From assembly GCF_001984195.1 (NCBI RefSeq), contig NZ_MTQN01000010.1:992001-1056000 (forward strand): a stretch of DNA of 64,000 bases. The letters run 5' to 3'. This stretch comes from Kribbella sp. ALI-6-A (lineage in GTDB: Bacteria > Actinomycetota > Actinomycetes > Propionibacteriales > Kribbellaceae). Below, piece after piece: positions 17,571 to 26,508 of the stretch. Made by a program: the position numbers and the translations under genes. Positions within the stretch are counted from its first letter, which is position 1. Every line of letters begins with the position of its first letter. A model generated the notes under the pieces. It worked only from the letters and a program-made list of their open reading frames with translations. It made no database searches and was not told where the DNA came from.

Positions 17571-18679
17571 GCGGGCCTCCTCGTTGCGGATACGGTTCCG
17601 GGCTCTCGGACGAGGTCCGGCAGGATGCGGTCGATCACGCGCTCGGTGGAGTGACCGTCCTCCAGGTGGCAGAACGTCTGCCGGAACGCCGCGTAGGCGT
17701 CCCGGTGCTCGGCAACGACCTGATCGAGGTCGAGCAGCGCGTCGACGACCTCCGCGCTGGTGCGCAGCAGCGGACCCGGCGCGGACGCTGCGAGGTCGAA
17801 GTAGAAGCCGCGCAGGTGGTCGCGGTAGTTCTCCAGGTCGTAGGTGAAGTGCAGGATCGGCCGGCCGGTCACGGCGAAGTCGAACATCGTCGAGGAGTAG
17901 TCGGTGACCAGCACGTCGGCGGCGGTGTACAGGTCCCGGACGTCGGGGAAGTCCGAGACGTCCCGCACCGGCGCGCCCTCGGGGAGGACCAGTCGGTCGG
18001 CGACCAGGTTGTGCACCCTCAGCAGCAGCACGTGGTTCGGGCCGAGCCGGCGCGCGAAGTCCTCGAGATCGAGCTGCAGCGTGAAGTCCGGCTGCTCCGC
18101 GGAGAACACCTGGTCGTCGCGCCAGGTCGGCGCGTAGAGCACCGCGGTCACGTCGTCGGCGATCTCCAACCGGCCGCGGATGTCAGCCCGGACCTCGGCC
18201 TTGTGAGGTGAGCTGAGCAGGTCGTTGCGCGGGTAGCCGGTCTCATGGATCTCACCGGACAGGCCGAAGGCGTTGCGTAGCCGCTCGGTGCTCGGGTGGT
18301 TCGGCGACAGCAGATGGTCCCAGCGCGCGACGTCCTGGTCGAGATACTCCAGTCGGCCCTCCGGTGCCCACAGCACGTCGTGGTGGATCCGTTTCAGCGG
18401 CGTCCCGTGCCAGGTCTGCAGGTACACGGTTTCGGGCCGCTTGTTCCAGTCGAGCGGTACGTGGTCGTTCGAGATCAGCACGTCGGCCGCCTCCAGCGCC
18501 TCGACGCACTCGCTGGTTCCGAACGGGACGGTCCGTACGCCGGCCGGAAAGCCGTGCCGATGCGTCGGCGCGGCGAGCCAGAGATGCTCATGGCCGGGCG
18601 CCCGGACGGACAGCTCCTCGAACAGGGCTCGCGGGTTGTCGCAGAACCTGCCGCTGAACGCGGTGTAGACGATCTTCAT
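17567..18679 (-). CDS. CDP-glycerol glycerophosphotransferase (TagF/TarL-like) family polymerase
   Basis: 370 residues from the ATG at 18679, which overlaps the upstream HAD stop by 4 bp; the longer frame's start lies inside that gene. Diagnostic segments are YLQTWHGTPLKRI with the base His, AVLYAPTWRDD, and VTDYSSTMFDFAVTGRP, all typical of the glycerophosphotransferase fold. Such enzymes transfer polyol phosphate from CDP-polyol to a growing wall polymer at the inner face of the membrane. The protein is the catalytic domain alone. Its coupled partners are a polyol dehydrogenase, a HAD phosphatase and a nucleotidyltransferase, so the transferred unit may not be glycerol. Confidence 0.85.
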   Translation of the reverse strand: MKIVYTAFSGRFCDNPRALFEELSVRAPGHEHLWLAAPTHRHGFPAGVRTVPFGTSECVEALEAADVLISNDHVPLDWNKRPETVYLQTWHGTPLKRIHHDVLWAPEGRLEYLDQDVARWDHLLSPNHPSTERLRNAFGLSGEIHETGYPRNDLLSSPHKAEVRADIRGRLEIADDVTAVLYAPTWRDDQVFSAEQPDFTLQLDLEDFARRLGPNHVLLLRVHNLVADRLVLPEGAPVRDVSDFPDVRDLYTAADVLVTDYSSTMFDFAVTGRPILHFTYDLENYRDHLRGFYFDLAASAPGPLLRTSAEVVDALLDLDQVVAEHRDAYAAFRQTFCHLEDGHSTERVIDRILPDLVREPGTVSATRRPA

Positions 18680-19470
18680 CGGGCGGACACCTCTGTCGGC
18701 CGGGCGGCGAGAGCGGGAAGCAGCAGGGCGGCGAGTTCGTCCCACGACGACACCACCCGCAGGACACCGGCGTCGTACAGCGCCTCGGCGCGTTGTCGTC
18801 GTTCGTTCCGCGGGACGAAGACGACGTTGCCGATCGTCGGGCAGCCGGCGGCGATCGCGGACTGGGCTCCGGGGACGGAATCCTCGACGGCCAGACCGGC
18901 GGCCGGGGGGATGCCCAGCCGGTCGCAGGCGTGCAGGTAGATCGCGGGATCGGGCTTGCTGGTGGGGACGGCGAGTGAGTCCTCGGCCGAGAAGACCAGC
19001 TCGGTTCGGATCAGCTCGTTCAGGCCGGTGGCGGCCAGGCAGGCATGCAGTCTGACCAGCGCGCTGGAGCTGACCGCGGCCAGTACCAGGTGCTCGCCCA
19101 GCGCGGTCAGCGCGTCGACGACGGCTCGGTCCGGGACGAGAGTTCGCTGCAGATGGGCAGTCACCACCCGCTTCTCCTCCTCCACCCAGGCGTCGAGATC
19201 GGTGATCTCGTCGATGCCGTGCCGGGCAGCGAGGGCACGTGCGGTCCTGCGGAACGTCATGCCAGTCGTGGTCCGGCGCAGCTCCTCGGCGGTCGGCACG
19301 TCGTACACGCCGAGGCTGGTGAGCAACTGGCTGGTCACCGTCGCGGACGCTGCGAAGGCAGGTTCCTCCGACGGGAAAAGGTTGCCGTCGGCATCACAGA
19401 GCAAGGCTTGGAGCGTGTCCGTCACGGCTGTCGGGAGGGTGTCCGGCTGGGGGAGGGAGTGTTCGGTCAA
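18676..19470 (-). CDS. HAD-superfamily (subclass IA) phosphatase
   Basis: 264 residues from a TTG at 19470 whose codon overlaps the dehydrogenase TGA; starts further upstream would read through that gene in another frame. Motif I is CDADGN (Asp26 nucleophile, Asp28 acid/base), motif II VSSS, motif III SKPDP with its Lys, motif IV VEDSVPGA. The cap lies between motifs I and II, as in beta-phosphoglucomutase-like phosphatases. Probable substrate: a sugar- or polyol-phosphate of this operon. Acinetobacter MtlD is, as I recall, a HAD/mannitol-1-phosphate dehydrogenase fusion, a precedent for this pairing. Confidence 0.83.
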   Translation of the reverse strand: MTEHSLPQPDTLPTAVTDTLQALLCDADGNLFPSEEPAFAASATVTSQLLTSLGVYDVPTAEELRRTTTGMTFRRTARALAARHGIDEITDLDAWVEEEKRVVTAHLQRTLVPDRAVVDALTALGEHLVLAAVSSSALVRLHACLAATGLNELIRTELVFSAEDSLAVPTSKPDPAIYLHACDRLGIPPAAGLAVEDSVPGAQSAIAAGCPTIGNVVFVPRNERRQRAEALYDAGVLRVVSSWDELAALLLPALAARPTEVSAR

Positions 19471-20894
19471 AGGTAGGTCCTCATCGTCGGAGCCAGGCCT
19501 CGGTGGTCGAGGCTGCAGGTCATGGATTCGATCGTGCGGACGTCGTCGTCGTGGTGAACGGCCAGATCGGCGAAGACGTCGGTCAAGGTCAGGACGGCGG
19601 CCGGCCCGTCGGCAGCCAGCCTCCTGAGCTCGGCCAGCCGGACGTCCTCGACCTCGATCGGCTCGTTGCGCAGGCCCACGCCGCGCAGATACCGCAGCCA
19701 GGCCGCCACCGCGAGCAGCAGCAGGTCGCGGCGTTGCCCGGCGGCCTGGGCGGCGCGCAGGGAAGGCAGCAGGTAGGCGGGCATCTTGGTGGAGCCGCGC
19801 CGGCACAGCCGCGCCAGACCGTCCCCGACGGCGGGGTTGGTGAAGCGCTCCAGCAGCGTCCGGCGGTACTCGGACAGGTCCATGCCAGGCACGTCCTGCG
19901 GCAGCAGCGGCGCGATCTCGTCGGCGAGCAGCTTCCCGACGTATGCCGCGATGACGGGGTCCCCCATCGCCTCGTCCGTCCGCCGGTAACCGGCCAGCGA
20001 CCCGAGGTAGCCCAGCGCGCAGTGAGCGCCGTTCAGCATCCTGGTCTTGATCAGCTTGTACGGCGTCACGTCGTCGACGTACCGGACGCCGACCCGATCC
20101 AGCGGCGGACGGTCGGGGCCGAAGCGGTCCTCGATCACCCACTGGCTGAACGGCTCGGTGATCACCGGCCAGCCGTCGTCCACCTGGAACTCCTGCTCGA
20201 TCCACCGCCGATCGCCGGCACTGGTCACCGGCGTGATCCGGTCGACCATGCTCTCCGGGAAGGCCACCGACCGTTCGATCCAGGCGGCCAGCTTCGGACT
20301 CCGGTCGCGGGCCGCGGCGAGGACCGCGCAACGCGCCGCAGCGCCGTTGTCCGGAAGGTTGTCGCAGGACAGCACGGTGAACGGGGCGATCCCGCGCTGC
20401 CGCCGTTGCTCCAGCGCTGCAGTGATCACAGCGAAGACGGACGGGCGGCCGGCCGTGCCGTCGGCCGCGTACCCGTCACCGGTGATCGTCAGGGTGACCA
20501 GGCGAATCCCCGGATCGACGAGACGCGCCAGGACGGCGGCGCGATCTTCGGCGAGCAGCAGGTACTCGACCAGCACACCGACCACGCGTGCGGTGCTCGC
20601 GGTCGACCCGCGCTGGACGACCGTGAACAGGTTGTCCTGACCACTGAGCACCTGGCCCATCCGGGGGCTGCTGATCCCCACGCCGATCACGCCCCAGTCG
20701 TCGACCCCGAGGTTCGCGAGTTCGTCGAAGTAGGTCAGCTGGTGGGCACGGTGGAAACCGCCGACGCCGAAGTGCACGACCGCGGGCGCCAGCGCCGTAC
20801 GGTCGTAGGCCGGGACGTCGAGCCGGTGCGCGGAGCTGCTCAGCAGCGACGAGGTCAGCGGACTGAGGGTGGACGCGGTCAGGGGAAGGGCCAT
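19467..20894 (-). CDS. Mannitol dehydrogenase family (long-chain polyol) dehydrogenase
   Basis: 475 residues from the ATG at 20894, which has AAGGA six bases before it. N-terminal NAD(P) motif VHFGVGGFHRAHQ near residues 34-46; later KTRMLNGAH, the Lys/Asn/His catalytic set of polyol-specific long-chain dehydrogenases. It interconverts a ketose (or ketose phosphate) and a polyol, for example fructose and mannitol. It heads a four-gene operon coupled by overlapping stops and starts with a HAD phosphatase, TagF-like polymerase and nucleotidyltransferase, which argues for an anabolic role rather than mannitol catabolism. Confidence 0.87.
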   Translation of the reverse strand: MALPLTASTLSPLTSSLLSSSAHRLDVPAYDRTALAPAVVHFGVGGFHRAHQLTYFDELANLGVDDWGVIGVGISSPRMGQVLSGQDNLFTVVQRGSTASTARVVGVLVEYLLLAEDRAAVLARLVDPGIRLVTLTITGDGYAADGTAGRPSVFAVITAALEQRRQRGIAPFTVLSCDNLPDNGAAARCAVLAAARDRSPKLAAWIERSVAFPESMVDRITPVTSAGDRRWIEQEFQVDDGWPVITEPFSQWVIEDRFGPDRPPLDRVGVRYVDDVTPYKLIKTRMLNGAHCALGYLGSLAGYRRTDEAMGDPVIAAYVGKLLADEIAPLLPQDVPGMDLSEYRRTLLERFTNPAVGDGLARLCRRGSTKMPAYLLPSLRAAQAAGQRRDLLLLAVAAWLRYLRGVGLRNEPIEVEDVRLAELRRLAADGPAAVLTLTDVFADLAVHHDDDVRTIESMTCSLDHRGLAPTMRTYL

Positions 20895-21010
20895 GGGTTC
20901 CTTGGCTGCCGGAGGTGGCCGAACCCTGCTTCCCAACGTCCGGACGGATCAAGTACCCCAGAACCCACCGCTGCAAACAGGGGTTTCGGACCGGATGCGG
21001 TGCGCGACGT

Positions 21011-21313
21011 TCAGGGGCGGGGATTGATCCGGCGCCACCGCGGACCCAGGTCCGACGCGCGCTTACCCGCGACGGCAGCACAACGCGGGCACTGCCGCCG
21101 GACCTCGTCCGCCGCGCCGCCGGTCTCCGCGAACGTGTCCTCCCAGGCCACGTTCGCGAACCGGCGAAGCCGCGCCCGATGCAGCGGCAGCCCGCACACG
21201 GTCTGGTTCAGCCCCTGCTCCCAGGCATGCACCTCACCACCGGGCAGACGAGCCCCGTCCTCGTCGATCCACTCACTCGACGCCGCCACGGCGTACCGTC
21301 TGCGCGCTGCCAT
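21011..21313 (-). CDS. Small putative zinc-binding protein, function unknown
   Basis: 100 residues, basic at both ends. The pattern VCGLPLHR, then about 30 residues, then CPRC suggests a Cys-His-Cys-Cys zinc site. The middle segment (LHRARLRRFANVAWED) resembles small hypothetical proteins I have seen in actinomycetes, but no function is known to me. It is transcribed towards the OGG-like gene's side on the same strand, with 55 bp between them. Confidence 0.6.
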   Translation of the reverse strand: MAARRRYAVAASSEWIDEDGARLPGGEVHAWEQGLNQTVCGLPLHRARLRRFANVAWEDTFAETGGAADEVRRQCPRCAAVAGKRASDLGPRWRRINPRP

Positions 21314-21368
21314 CCGCCGCCTCCCTCCGCAAACCCTGCGAGCCTGCGGTACCCGGTTCGACGGCTTG

Positions 21369-22064
21369 CTATCCGGCTAGCGCCCTGCCGTTGTGGGCGA
21401 AGAGAATCCACTCCAGCCGCTTGGCGTCCACGTCGTGTCCGCGGTCCTGCAACTGCCCCGCCCACTCGTGCATCGCCTGCACGTACGCCCGGTACCGCCG
21501 GCTCCGCCGACGACCGCCGGCCAGCTCGATGGTGCTCCGGTTCAGTGTCTTGTTGAGGGTCGCGAACACGCGGTCGTCGAGGATCAGCGGCTGCCACTTA
21601 CGGTCCCGTGACCAACCGGCGAAGGCGAACCACTTGGTGAAGAACGACCTGCCGACGCCGGACAGCGACCAGGCGCCGTACGCGGCCTCCAGCGCGCCGT
21701 CGTCGACGGAGACCGCGTCCCGCAGGGTCTGTGCCGACGACTCGAGCATGGCGTGCGCGGCGACCGGGTCGGCGAGCGCGCGCTGGGTGTTCCTCATCGG
21801 CCGGCCCGACGTGCCGCCACCCCACGCCATCACCAGCACGAAGGCGGACAGGACTTCCTCCTGGTCGCTCAACCGCACATCCGCGACGACTTTCAAGTCA
21901 TCGCGGGTCACGGCAGGCTGGAGCCGACTGGTGTAACTCGGATGGTCGGGCCACTTGCGTGCCCACGTGGTCGGGTGGATCTCCACCGGCTTCTGCTTGC
22001 AGTCGGCGTACTCCGTCACCAGTTGCTCGAGGTCGGGTGGCAGCCGCAGATCGGGGGTTCGCAT
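21369..22064 (-). CDS. Hypothetical protein, possible OGG-fold (8-oxoguanine glycosylase-like)
   Basis: 231 residues, soluble, mostly helical. The segment GVGRSFFTKWFAFAG followed by PLILDDRVFATLNK resembles proteins annotated as 8-oxoguanine DNA glycosylase OGG-fold, in which a Lys after the helix is catalytic. The AWGGGTSGRPMRN stretch is also typical of that set. I recall this by pattern only, so the activity is unproven. A TAGGTT hexamer 8 nt before the ATG suggests a leaderless message. Confidence 0.55.
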   Translation of the reverse strand: MRTPDLRLPPDLEQLVTEYADCKQKPVEIHPTTWARKWPDHPSYTSRLQPAVTRDDLKVVADVRLSDQEEVLSAFVLVMAWGGGTSGRPMRNTQRALADPVAAHAMLESSAQTLRDAVSVDDGALEAAYGAWSLSGVGRSFFTKWFAFAGWSRDRKWQPLILDDRVFATLNKTLNRSTIELAGGRRRSRRYRAYVQAMHEWAGQLQDRGHDVDAKRLEWILFAHNGRALAG

Positions 22065-22072
22065 GCGGCTGG

Positions 22073-22078
22073 AACCTA
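22073..22078 (-). promoter_or_regulatory. -10 hexamer, near-leaderless start of the OGG-like gene
   Basis: TAGGTT on the minus strand with 8 nt to the ATG at 22064 and no Shine-Dalgarno sequence between. Confidence 0.45.
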
Positions 22079-22115
22079 CTGGTCGAGGCCCGCGCTGGGA
22101 ACGGCTCGGCCGCCT

Positions 22116-22505
22116 TTAGACCCGGCGGCTCGAGCGTGGGCCGTCGAGGCCCCAGGAGACGAGCTTGGTCGGGGTGATGGTGATGATCTCGTGGGAGAAG
22201 TACGGCAGCGGGGGTTCGTGGTCGGTCAGTGCCGCCGCCGTGCCGCGGATCTCGAGACCTCGGGCCACCCATGGCTCGATCGAGGCGAGGTCGTCGACCA
22301 CCAACGACACCGTGCTGCCGCGCTGGACGTTGCGGAACTTCTTCGACGCCCCGAGTGCGTGCCCGCCGATCGTCACGGTCCCGGCGGTGGCGTCGACGAA
22401 GAAGCCCACCGGATTGTTCTCTACCTGGCCGGCCGGTGAGACAGTCGCGAGACGCCCGATCCGCTGGCCGGCGAGGTAGTCGAGTTCTGCCTGGGTGAAG
22501 ACCAT
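22116..22505 (-). CDS. PPOX-class (F420/FMN-dependent) oxidoreductase
   Basis: 129 residues from the ATG at 22505; an in-frame start 33 bases earlier adds only a low-complexity tail. The split-barrel pattern is clear: RIGRLATVSPAGQVENNPVGFFVD, then SKKFRNVQRGSTVSLVVDD and GLEIRGTA. This branch of the pyridoxamine-phosphate-oxidase-like superfamily in actinomycetes generally binds coenzyme F420 or FMN and reduces small molecules. The substrate is unknown. It stands between unrelated genes. Confidence 0.8.
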   Translation of the reverse strand: MVFTQAELDYLAGQRIGRLATVSPAGQVENNPVGFFVDATAGTVTIGGHALGASKKFRNVQRGSTVSLVVDDLASIEPWVARGLEIRGTAAALTDHEPPLPYFSHEIITITPTKLVSWGLDGPRSSRRV

Positions 22506-22562
22506 GCCGACAGTCTGCAACCCTGCCCCTGGGGGCAAGCCAAATCCGTCAGCCGGTGAGCC

Positions 22563-23420
22563 TCAGTCCGGCCGGTCCGTCCGGGCGAACACCCGGTCCA
22601 GGCCGGCCAGCGACTTCTCGGCGTACGGCGTCCGGTCGGTCTGCAGGCCGTAGTGCAGGTCCTCGAGCAGTGAGCAGCGGGCGTAGAACCAGGCGCGGTC
22701 GCGCAGGTCGTCGCCGCCGGGGCACCGGGCGAGCGCCGCGTCCAGCGCCGCCGGGCCCAGGTCGCGAAGGATCAGTCCGAAGTCGCGCGCCGGATCGCAG
22801 GCGGCGGCGTCGGACCAGTCGATGACGCCGGTGAGCTTGCCGGTGCCGGGAGCAACGAGGACGTGCTCGATGCCGAGGTCGTTGTGCGAGAACACCAGCC
22901 GGCCGGCCGGTTCCGGCAGGGGAGCGGCGAGAAAGGACTCCACGCTCCGCCGCTGGTCGGTCTTCAACGTCCCGGCGAGGTCCGCGTACTGCTCGGACGC
23001 CTCCTCGCGCCACTCGGTCAACGGTGCGTCGTCGACCTCGACCAAATCGGTTCGTCGCTCGAGACCAGACGCGTGCAGGGCGGCGAGCAAGTCGCCGAGT
23101 TCGGCGCCCACGGCAACGGCGTACGGCGCGCGCTCGGCGAGCGGGACGTCGATCAGCGGAGTCCCCGGCACCTTCCGGTACGCCAGGCAGTTGTGCTCGG
23201 CGAGCACGAAGACCGGCTCGGGAACCGGTAGCGGGCTCACCCGACCGACCTCCGTCAGCAGCGCGGCCTCCCGCAGCACCGTGCCCGGCTCCTGCGCGAT
23301 CCGCACGACCAGCTCGCCGTTGACCTCGTACGCGACGTTGTCCAGCCCCGCGCCGAGCCGTTCGGCACTGCGCACGGCGAAGCCCGGCAAGCCGATGCCG
23401 ACCAACTGTTCGATGTCCAC
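22563..23420 (-). CDS. Aminoglycoside phosphotransferase (APH)-family kinase-like protein
   Basis: 285 residues from a GTG at 23420. The two-lobed APH fold shows the ATP-binding start RLGAGLDNVAYEV, the catalytic loop VFSHNDLGIEHVL (HxD with a His where the usual metal-binding Asn lies) and the metal motif GVIDWSDAAACDPARDF. Such proteins phosphorylate a small-molecule hydroxyl; many are not resistance enzymes. The altered catalytic loop is seen in a subset of actinobacterial members. A TACGGT hexamer lies 7 nt before the start. Confidence 0.8.
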   Translation of the reverse strand: MDIEQLVGIGLPGFAVRSAERLGAGLDNVAYEVNGELVVRIAQEPGTVLREAALLTEVGRVSPLPVPEPVFVLAEHNCLAYRKVPGTPLIDVPLAERAPYAVAVGAELGDLLAALHASGLERRTDLVEVDDAPLTEWREEASEQYADLAGTLKTDQRRSVESFLAAPLPEPAGRLVFSHNDLGIEHVLVAPGTGKLTGVIDWSDAAACDPARDFGLILRDLGPAALDAALARCPGGDDLRDRAWFYARCSLLEDLHYGLQTDRTPYAEKSLAGLDRVFARTDRPD

Positions 23421-23427
23421 GAAACCG

Positions 23428-23433
23428 ACCGTA
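23428..23433 (-). promoter_or_regulatory. -10 hexamer, leaderless start of the APH-like gene
   Basis: TACGGT on the minus strand with 7 nt to the GTG at 23420. Confidence 0.5.
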
Positions 23434-23517
23434 GCGGGTGCGGAACTGGACCCTTCCGTTTCTAGGCTGTACGCCGACCGGTTGCACGAGCCGGCGTAGC
23501 CCGTCGAGGAGCCGAGT

Positions 23518-24738
23518 TTGTCCGACCAGCAGTGGGGGCCTCCCGGCCAGTACCCGCCTCCCCAGGGTCCGCCGCCGGGTCAGTATCCGCAGCAGTACTA
23601 CAACGCCCCGCAGCCCGGTCCCCAGTACAACGCGCCCGCGCCCGGCTACAACGCACCACCGCCCGGCTACTACGCCCCACCACCCAGCCAGTACGCCGCA
23701 CCGCCCTACGGCCCCGGACAGCAAGGATTCGGCTGGGGACCACTCCCGCCGCAGCCGGCCAAGAAGCGCGGACCGGCCCTGGTGCTGCTCGCCGTGGTCG
23801 GCGGTCTCGTCGTCCTGGCCGCTGTCGTCCTCGGAGTCGGCTTCGCGGCCGGTGGTGACGAATCGACGACCACACCGCCGGTGGCGCAGCCCAGCACCGA
23901 GCCGACCTTCGTCGACACACCCACGGCATCCGTGCCGACGGCAACCACCGCGCCGCCGGCGACCCGTCCCGCGACGACGCGGCCGCCGACCACCAGGCCG
24001 ACGCAGAAGCCCGCGCCGGTGCTGACTCCCTGGCAGATCGCTTCCGCGAACAAGCTCTACCGCGTCGGAACGCAGCCGTCGGTCGGATGCCGGGAGTCCA
24101 GGGCCGGGCTCGGCAACCAGGCCAACTCCACGGCGTACTACCGCTCGCTCAAGGCTTGCATGGACCGCGCGTGGCGCCGGCAGGTGACCGCGGCGGGGCA
24201 TCGGTTCCGCTCGCCGGGGCTGCTGACGATCGCCACCAACGGCACCTCGCCCTGCGGAACCGCGCTGGACGCGCTGGCCTTCTACTGCCCGATGAACCAC
24301 ACGATGTACATGAAGGCCGATCTGGACATCAAGTACTGGCGGCAGTCGCAGACGTTCAGTCGCGCGGTCGCGTCCCACGCCGCGGCCCACGAGTACGGGC
24401 ACGCCCTGCAGGAGATGACCGGGATCCTGCGTGCGTCACGACGGCTCAGCTACAACGCTCCCACGCAGGCGGCCGCCCTCGAGATGGCCCGGCGCAAGGA
24501 GCTGCAGGCGTCCTGTTTCGGAAACCTCTTCCTCGGCGCCAACAAGAACAGCTACGGGATCCGCGGCGCGCTGCGCACCCAGTGGCTGTACGTCGTCAAC
24601 AACACCGGCGACCGGGCCGGGAGCCCCCGTGACCACGGAAGCACCCGCAACCACGGTTTCTGGTCGCGCCGGGCCTTCGACCGTCCCAACCTGGCCGTGT
24701 GCAACACCTTCACGGCTCCGTCGTCCCAGGTCAGCTGA
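23518..24738 (+). CDS. Membrane-anchored neutral zinc metallopeptidase (YpfJ-like)
   Basis: 406 residues from a TTG with a GAGGAG site. Residues 1-80 are a Pro/Gly/Gln/Tyr repeat tail (units such as PPPGQYP and YNAPPPGY), 86-110 is a single membrane helix, and 115-170 a Thr/Pro spacer. The outer catalytic domain carries HEYGH (291-295), the HExxH zinc site, plus paired cysteines (CGTALDALAFYC). Topology is inside N-terminus, outside peptidase. The family is named neutral zinc metallopeptidase; physiological substrates are unknown. A possible -10 TAGGCT lies at 23463-23468. Confidence 0.82.
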   Translation: MSDQQWGPPGQYPPPQGPPPGQYPQQYYNAPQPGPQYNAPAPGYNAPPPGYYAPPPSQYAAPPYGPGQQGFGWGPLPPQPAKKRGPALVLLAVVGGLVVLAAVVLGVGFAAGGDESTTTPPVAQPSTEPTFVDTPTASVPTATTAPPATRPATTRPPTTRPTQKPAPVLTPWQIASANKLYRVGTQPSVGCRESRAGLGNQANSTAYYRSLKACMDRAWRRQVTAAGHRFRSPGLLTIATNGTSPCGTALDALAFYCPMNHTMYMKADLDIKYWRQSQTFSRAVASHAAAHEYGHALQEMTGILRASRRLSYNAPTQAAALEMARRKELQASCFGNLFLGANKNSYGIRGALRTQWLYVVNNTGDRAGSPRDHGSTRNHGFWSRRAFDRPNLAVCNTFTAPSSQVS

Positions 24739-24741
24739 ACA

Positions 24742-25704
24742 TCAGGCTGTCGGCGCGTCCTCGCGCAGCAACCCGGCGGACTTGAGATCGGACCAGAACG
24801 CCGCCGGGACCTCGACGCGGAACAGCGCGGCGTTCGCGTGGACCTCGGCGGCGGAGCGGCACCCGACCGCGATGCCGGCGACGGCGGGGTGGAACAGCGG
24901 AAAGGCGAGCGCGGCCGACGGAAGCATGATCCCGTGGGACTCGCAGACGTCGGCGAGCCGGTTGGCCTTCTCGATCAGCGGCTGGGCCGCCGGGGCGTAG
25001 TTGAAGGTCGCGTCGGACGACGGGCGCGGCTGGGCCATCAGGCCGGAGTTGAAGACGCCGACGGCGATCACCTGGGTGTCGTTCTCGACGCAGGCGGGCA
25101 GTACGTCGTCCAGGCCGTCCGGGTCGATCAGTGTGTAACGCCCGGCCAGCATGATCACGTCGATGTCGACCTCGCGGACGAACCGGGTGAGCATCGCGGT
25201 CTGGTTCATGCCCGAGCCGATCGCGCCGATCACGCCCTGGTCGCGCAGTTCGATCAGCGTCGGGAAGGCGGTGGCGACGGCCTCTTCGTAGTGGTCGTCG
25301 GGGTCGTGTACGAACACGATGTCGAGCCGGTCGGTGCCGATCCGGCGCAGGGAGTCCTCGATGCTGCGCAGGACGCCGTCGCGGCTGAAGTCCCAGCGGC
25401 GGCGGCGCTTCGACGTCACCGCGAAGCCCTCGTCGTCGGGCGCCTCGGTGTCGGCCTCGTAGATGATCCGCCCGACCTTGCTGGACAGCGTGTACTCCGA
25501 CCGCGGCTTGCCGGCCAGCCCAGCGCCAAGACGTTCCTCGGCCAGCCCGAGCCCGTAGTGCGGCGCTGTGTCGAAGAACCGCCAGCCCTCCTCCCAGGCC
25601 GCCTCGACGGTCGCAACTGCGTCGGCGTCGGTGATCGGCGTGAACAGGCCGGCCAGCGGAGCGCCGCCCAGCCCGATCCGCAGGTCCGTGGGGAAGATCT
25701 TCAC
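24742..25704 (-). CDS. Aldo/keto reductase, L-fucose dehydrogenase type
   Basis: 320 residues from a GTG at 25704. AKR hallmarks are FFDTAPHYGLGLAEERLG (Asp and Tyr of the catalytic tetrad), LSSKVGR (Lys) and DIVFVHDPDD (His). The start LRIGLGGAPLAGLF is typical of the D-threo-aldose / L-fucose 1-dehydrogenase subgroup. It would oxidise L-fucose to L-fuconolactone with NAD(P)+. It is third in the cluster behind L-fuconate dehydratase and an SDR, 51 bp after the latter, so the pathway assignment rests strongly on context. Confidence 0.82.
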   Translation of the reverse strand: MKIFPTDLRIGLGGAPLAGLFTPITDADAVATVEAAWEEGWRFFDTAPHYGLGLAEERLGAGLAGKPRSEYTLSSKVGRIIYEADTEAPDDEGFAVTSKRRRRWDFSRDGVLRSIEDSLRRIGTDRLDIVFVHDPDDHYEEAVATAFPTLIELRDQGVIGAIGSGMNQTAMLTRFVREVDIDVIMLAGRYTLIDPDGLDDVLPACVENDTQVIAVGVFNSGLMAQPRPSSDATFNYAPAAQPLIEKANRLADVCESHGIMLPSAALAFPLFHPAVAGIAVGCRSAAEVHANAALFRVEVPAAFWSDLKSAGLLREDAPTA

Positions 25705-25755
25705 GACGGTTTCACCTTTCCGACGAAGGACGAAGCGAACAAGACAGTACGCCGG

Positions 25756-26508
25756 TCAGCTCCGGGCCGCAGGGAGACGGAGATTCTGCATGCCGCCGTC
25801 AACCGCGAGCGCCGTACCGGTGGTGGAGCCGGACAGCGGGCTGGCCAGGTAGACGATGGCGTTGGCGACCTCGTCCGCCGACACCAGCCGGCCCATCGGC
25901 TGGCGGGCCTCGAGTGCCGCGCGCTCGGCCTCCGGGTCGGCCGCCGCGTCCAGCAGCCGCCCGACCCACGGCGTGTCCGCCGTACCGGGGTTCACGCAGT
26001 TGACCCGCACGCCTTCGCGCACGTGGTCGGCGGCCATCGCCATCGTCAGGGCCAGTACGGCGCCCTTGCTCGCGCTGTAGACCGCCCGGTTCGGCAGGCC
26101 GGCCGTCGCGGCGATCGAGCAGGTGTTGACGATCGCCGCCGCCGAGGACCGCCGCAGGTACGGCAGGACCGCGCGCGTGACCCGGGCGATCCCGACCACG
26201 TTCACGTCCAGGACCCGGTGCCACTCCTCGTCGTCGTTGACCGTGACGTTGCCCTGGGCCCCGATTCCGGCGTTGTTCACCAGCACGTCGATTCCGCCGA
26301 GCCGCAACGCCGCGGCCGCGACCGCGTCCCGCACGGACCGGTCGTCGGTGACGTCGGCCGCGATGCCGGTCAGCGGCGCGGGCACGTCCGGCTTCAGGTC
26401 GAACACGACCACCTCGGCACCGCGCGCGGCCAGCTGCTGGGCGGCGGCCAGGCCGATGCCCGACGCGCCACCGGTCACCACGGCCTTCAGGCCGGCGAAA
26501 TCCGTCAC
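25756..26508 (-). CDS. SDR oxidoreductase, probable 2-keto-3-deoxy-L-fuconate dehydrogenase
   Basis: 250 residues from a GTG overlapping the dehydratase stop (GTGA, 4 bp). Classical [16 protein letters not shown] cofactor loop, NNAGIG, and catalytic Ser/Tyr/Lys with YSASKGAV. Acidic residue after the second strand (VVVFDLK) indicates NAD+. In the oxidative L-fucose route known from Xanthomonas, an SDR oxidises 2-keto-3-deoxy-L-fuconate to the 2,4-diketo acid. Overlap with a fuconate dehydratase supports that role here. Confidence 0.83.
   Translation of the reverse strand: MTDFAGLKAVVTGGASGIGLAAAQQLAARGAEVVVFDLKPDVPAPLTGIAADVTDDRSVRDAVAAAALRLGGIDVLVNNAGIGAQGNVTVNDDEEWHRVLDVNVVGIARVTRAVLPYLRRSSAAAIVNTCSIAATAGLPNRAVYSASKGAVLALTMAMAADHVREGVRVNCVNPGTADTPWVGRLLDAAADPEAERAALEARQPMGRLVSADEVANAIVYLASPLSGSTTGTALAVDGGMQNLRLPAARS

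Noticed and set aside
22563..23420. Aminoglycoside resistance gene
   Set aside because: The APH fold is shared by many non-resistance kinases, and the catalytic loop is altered. Resistance is not supported.
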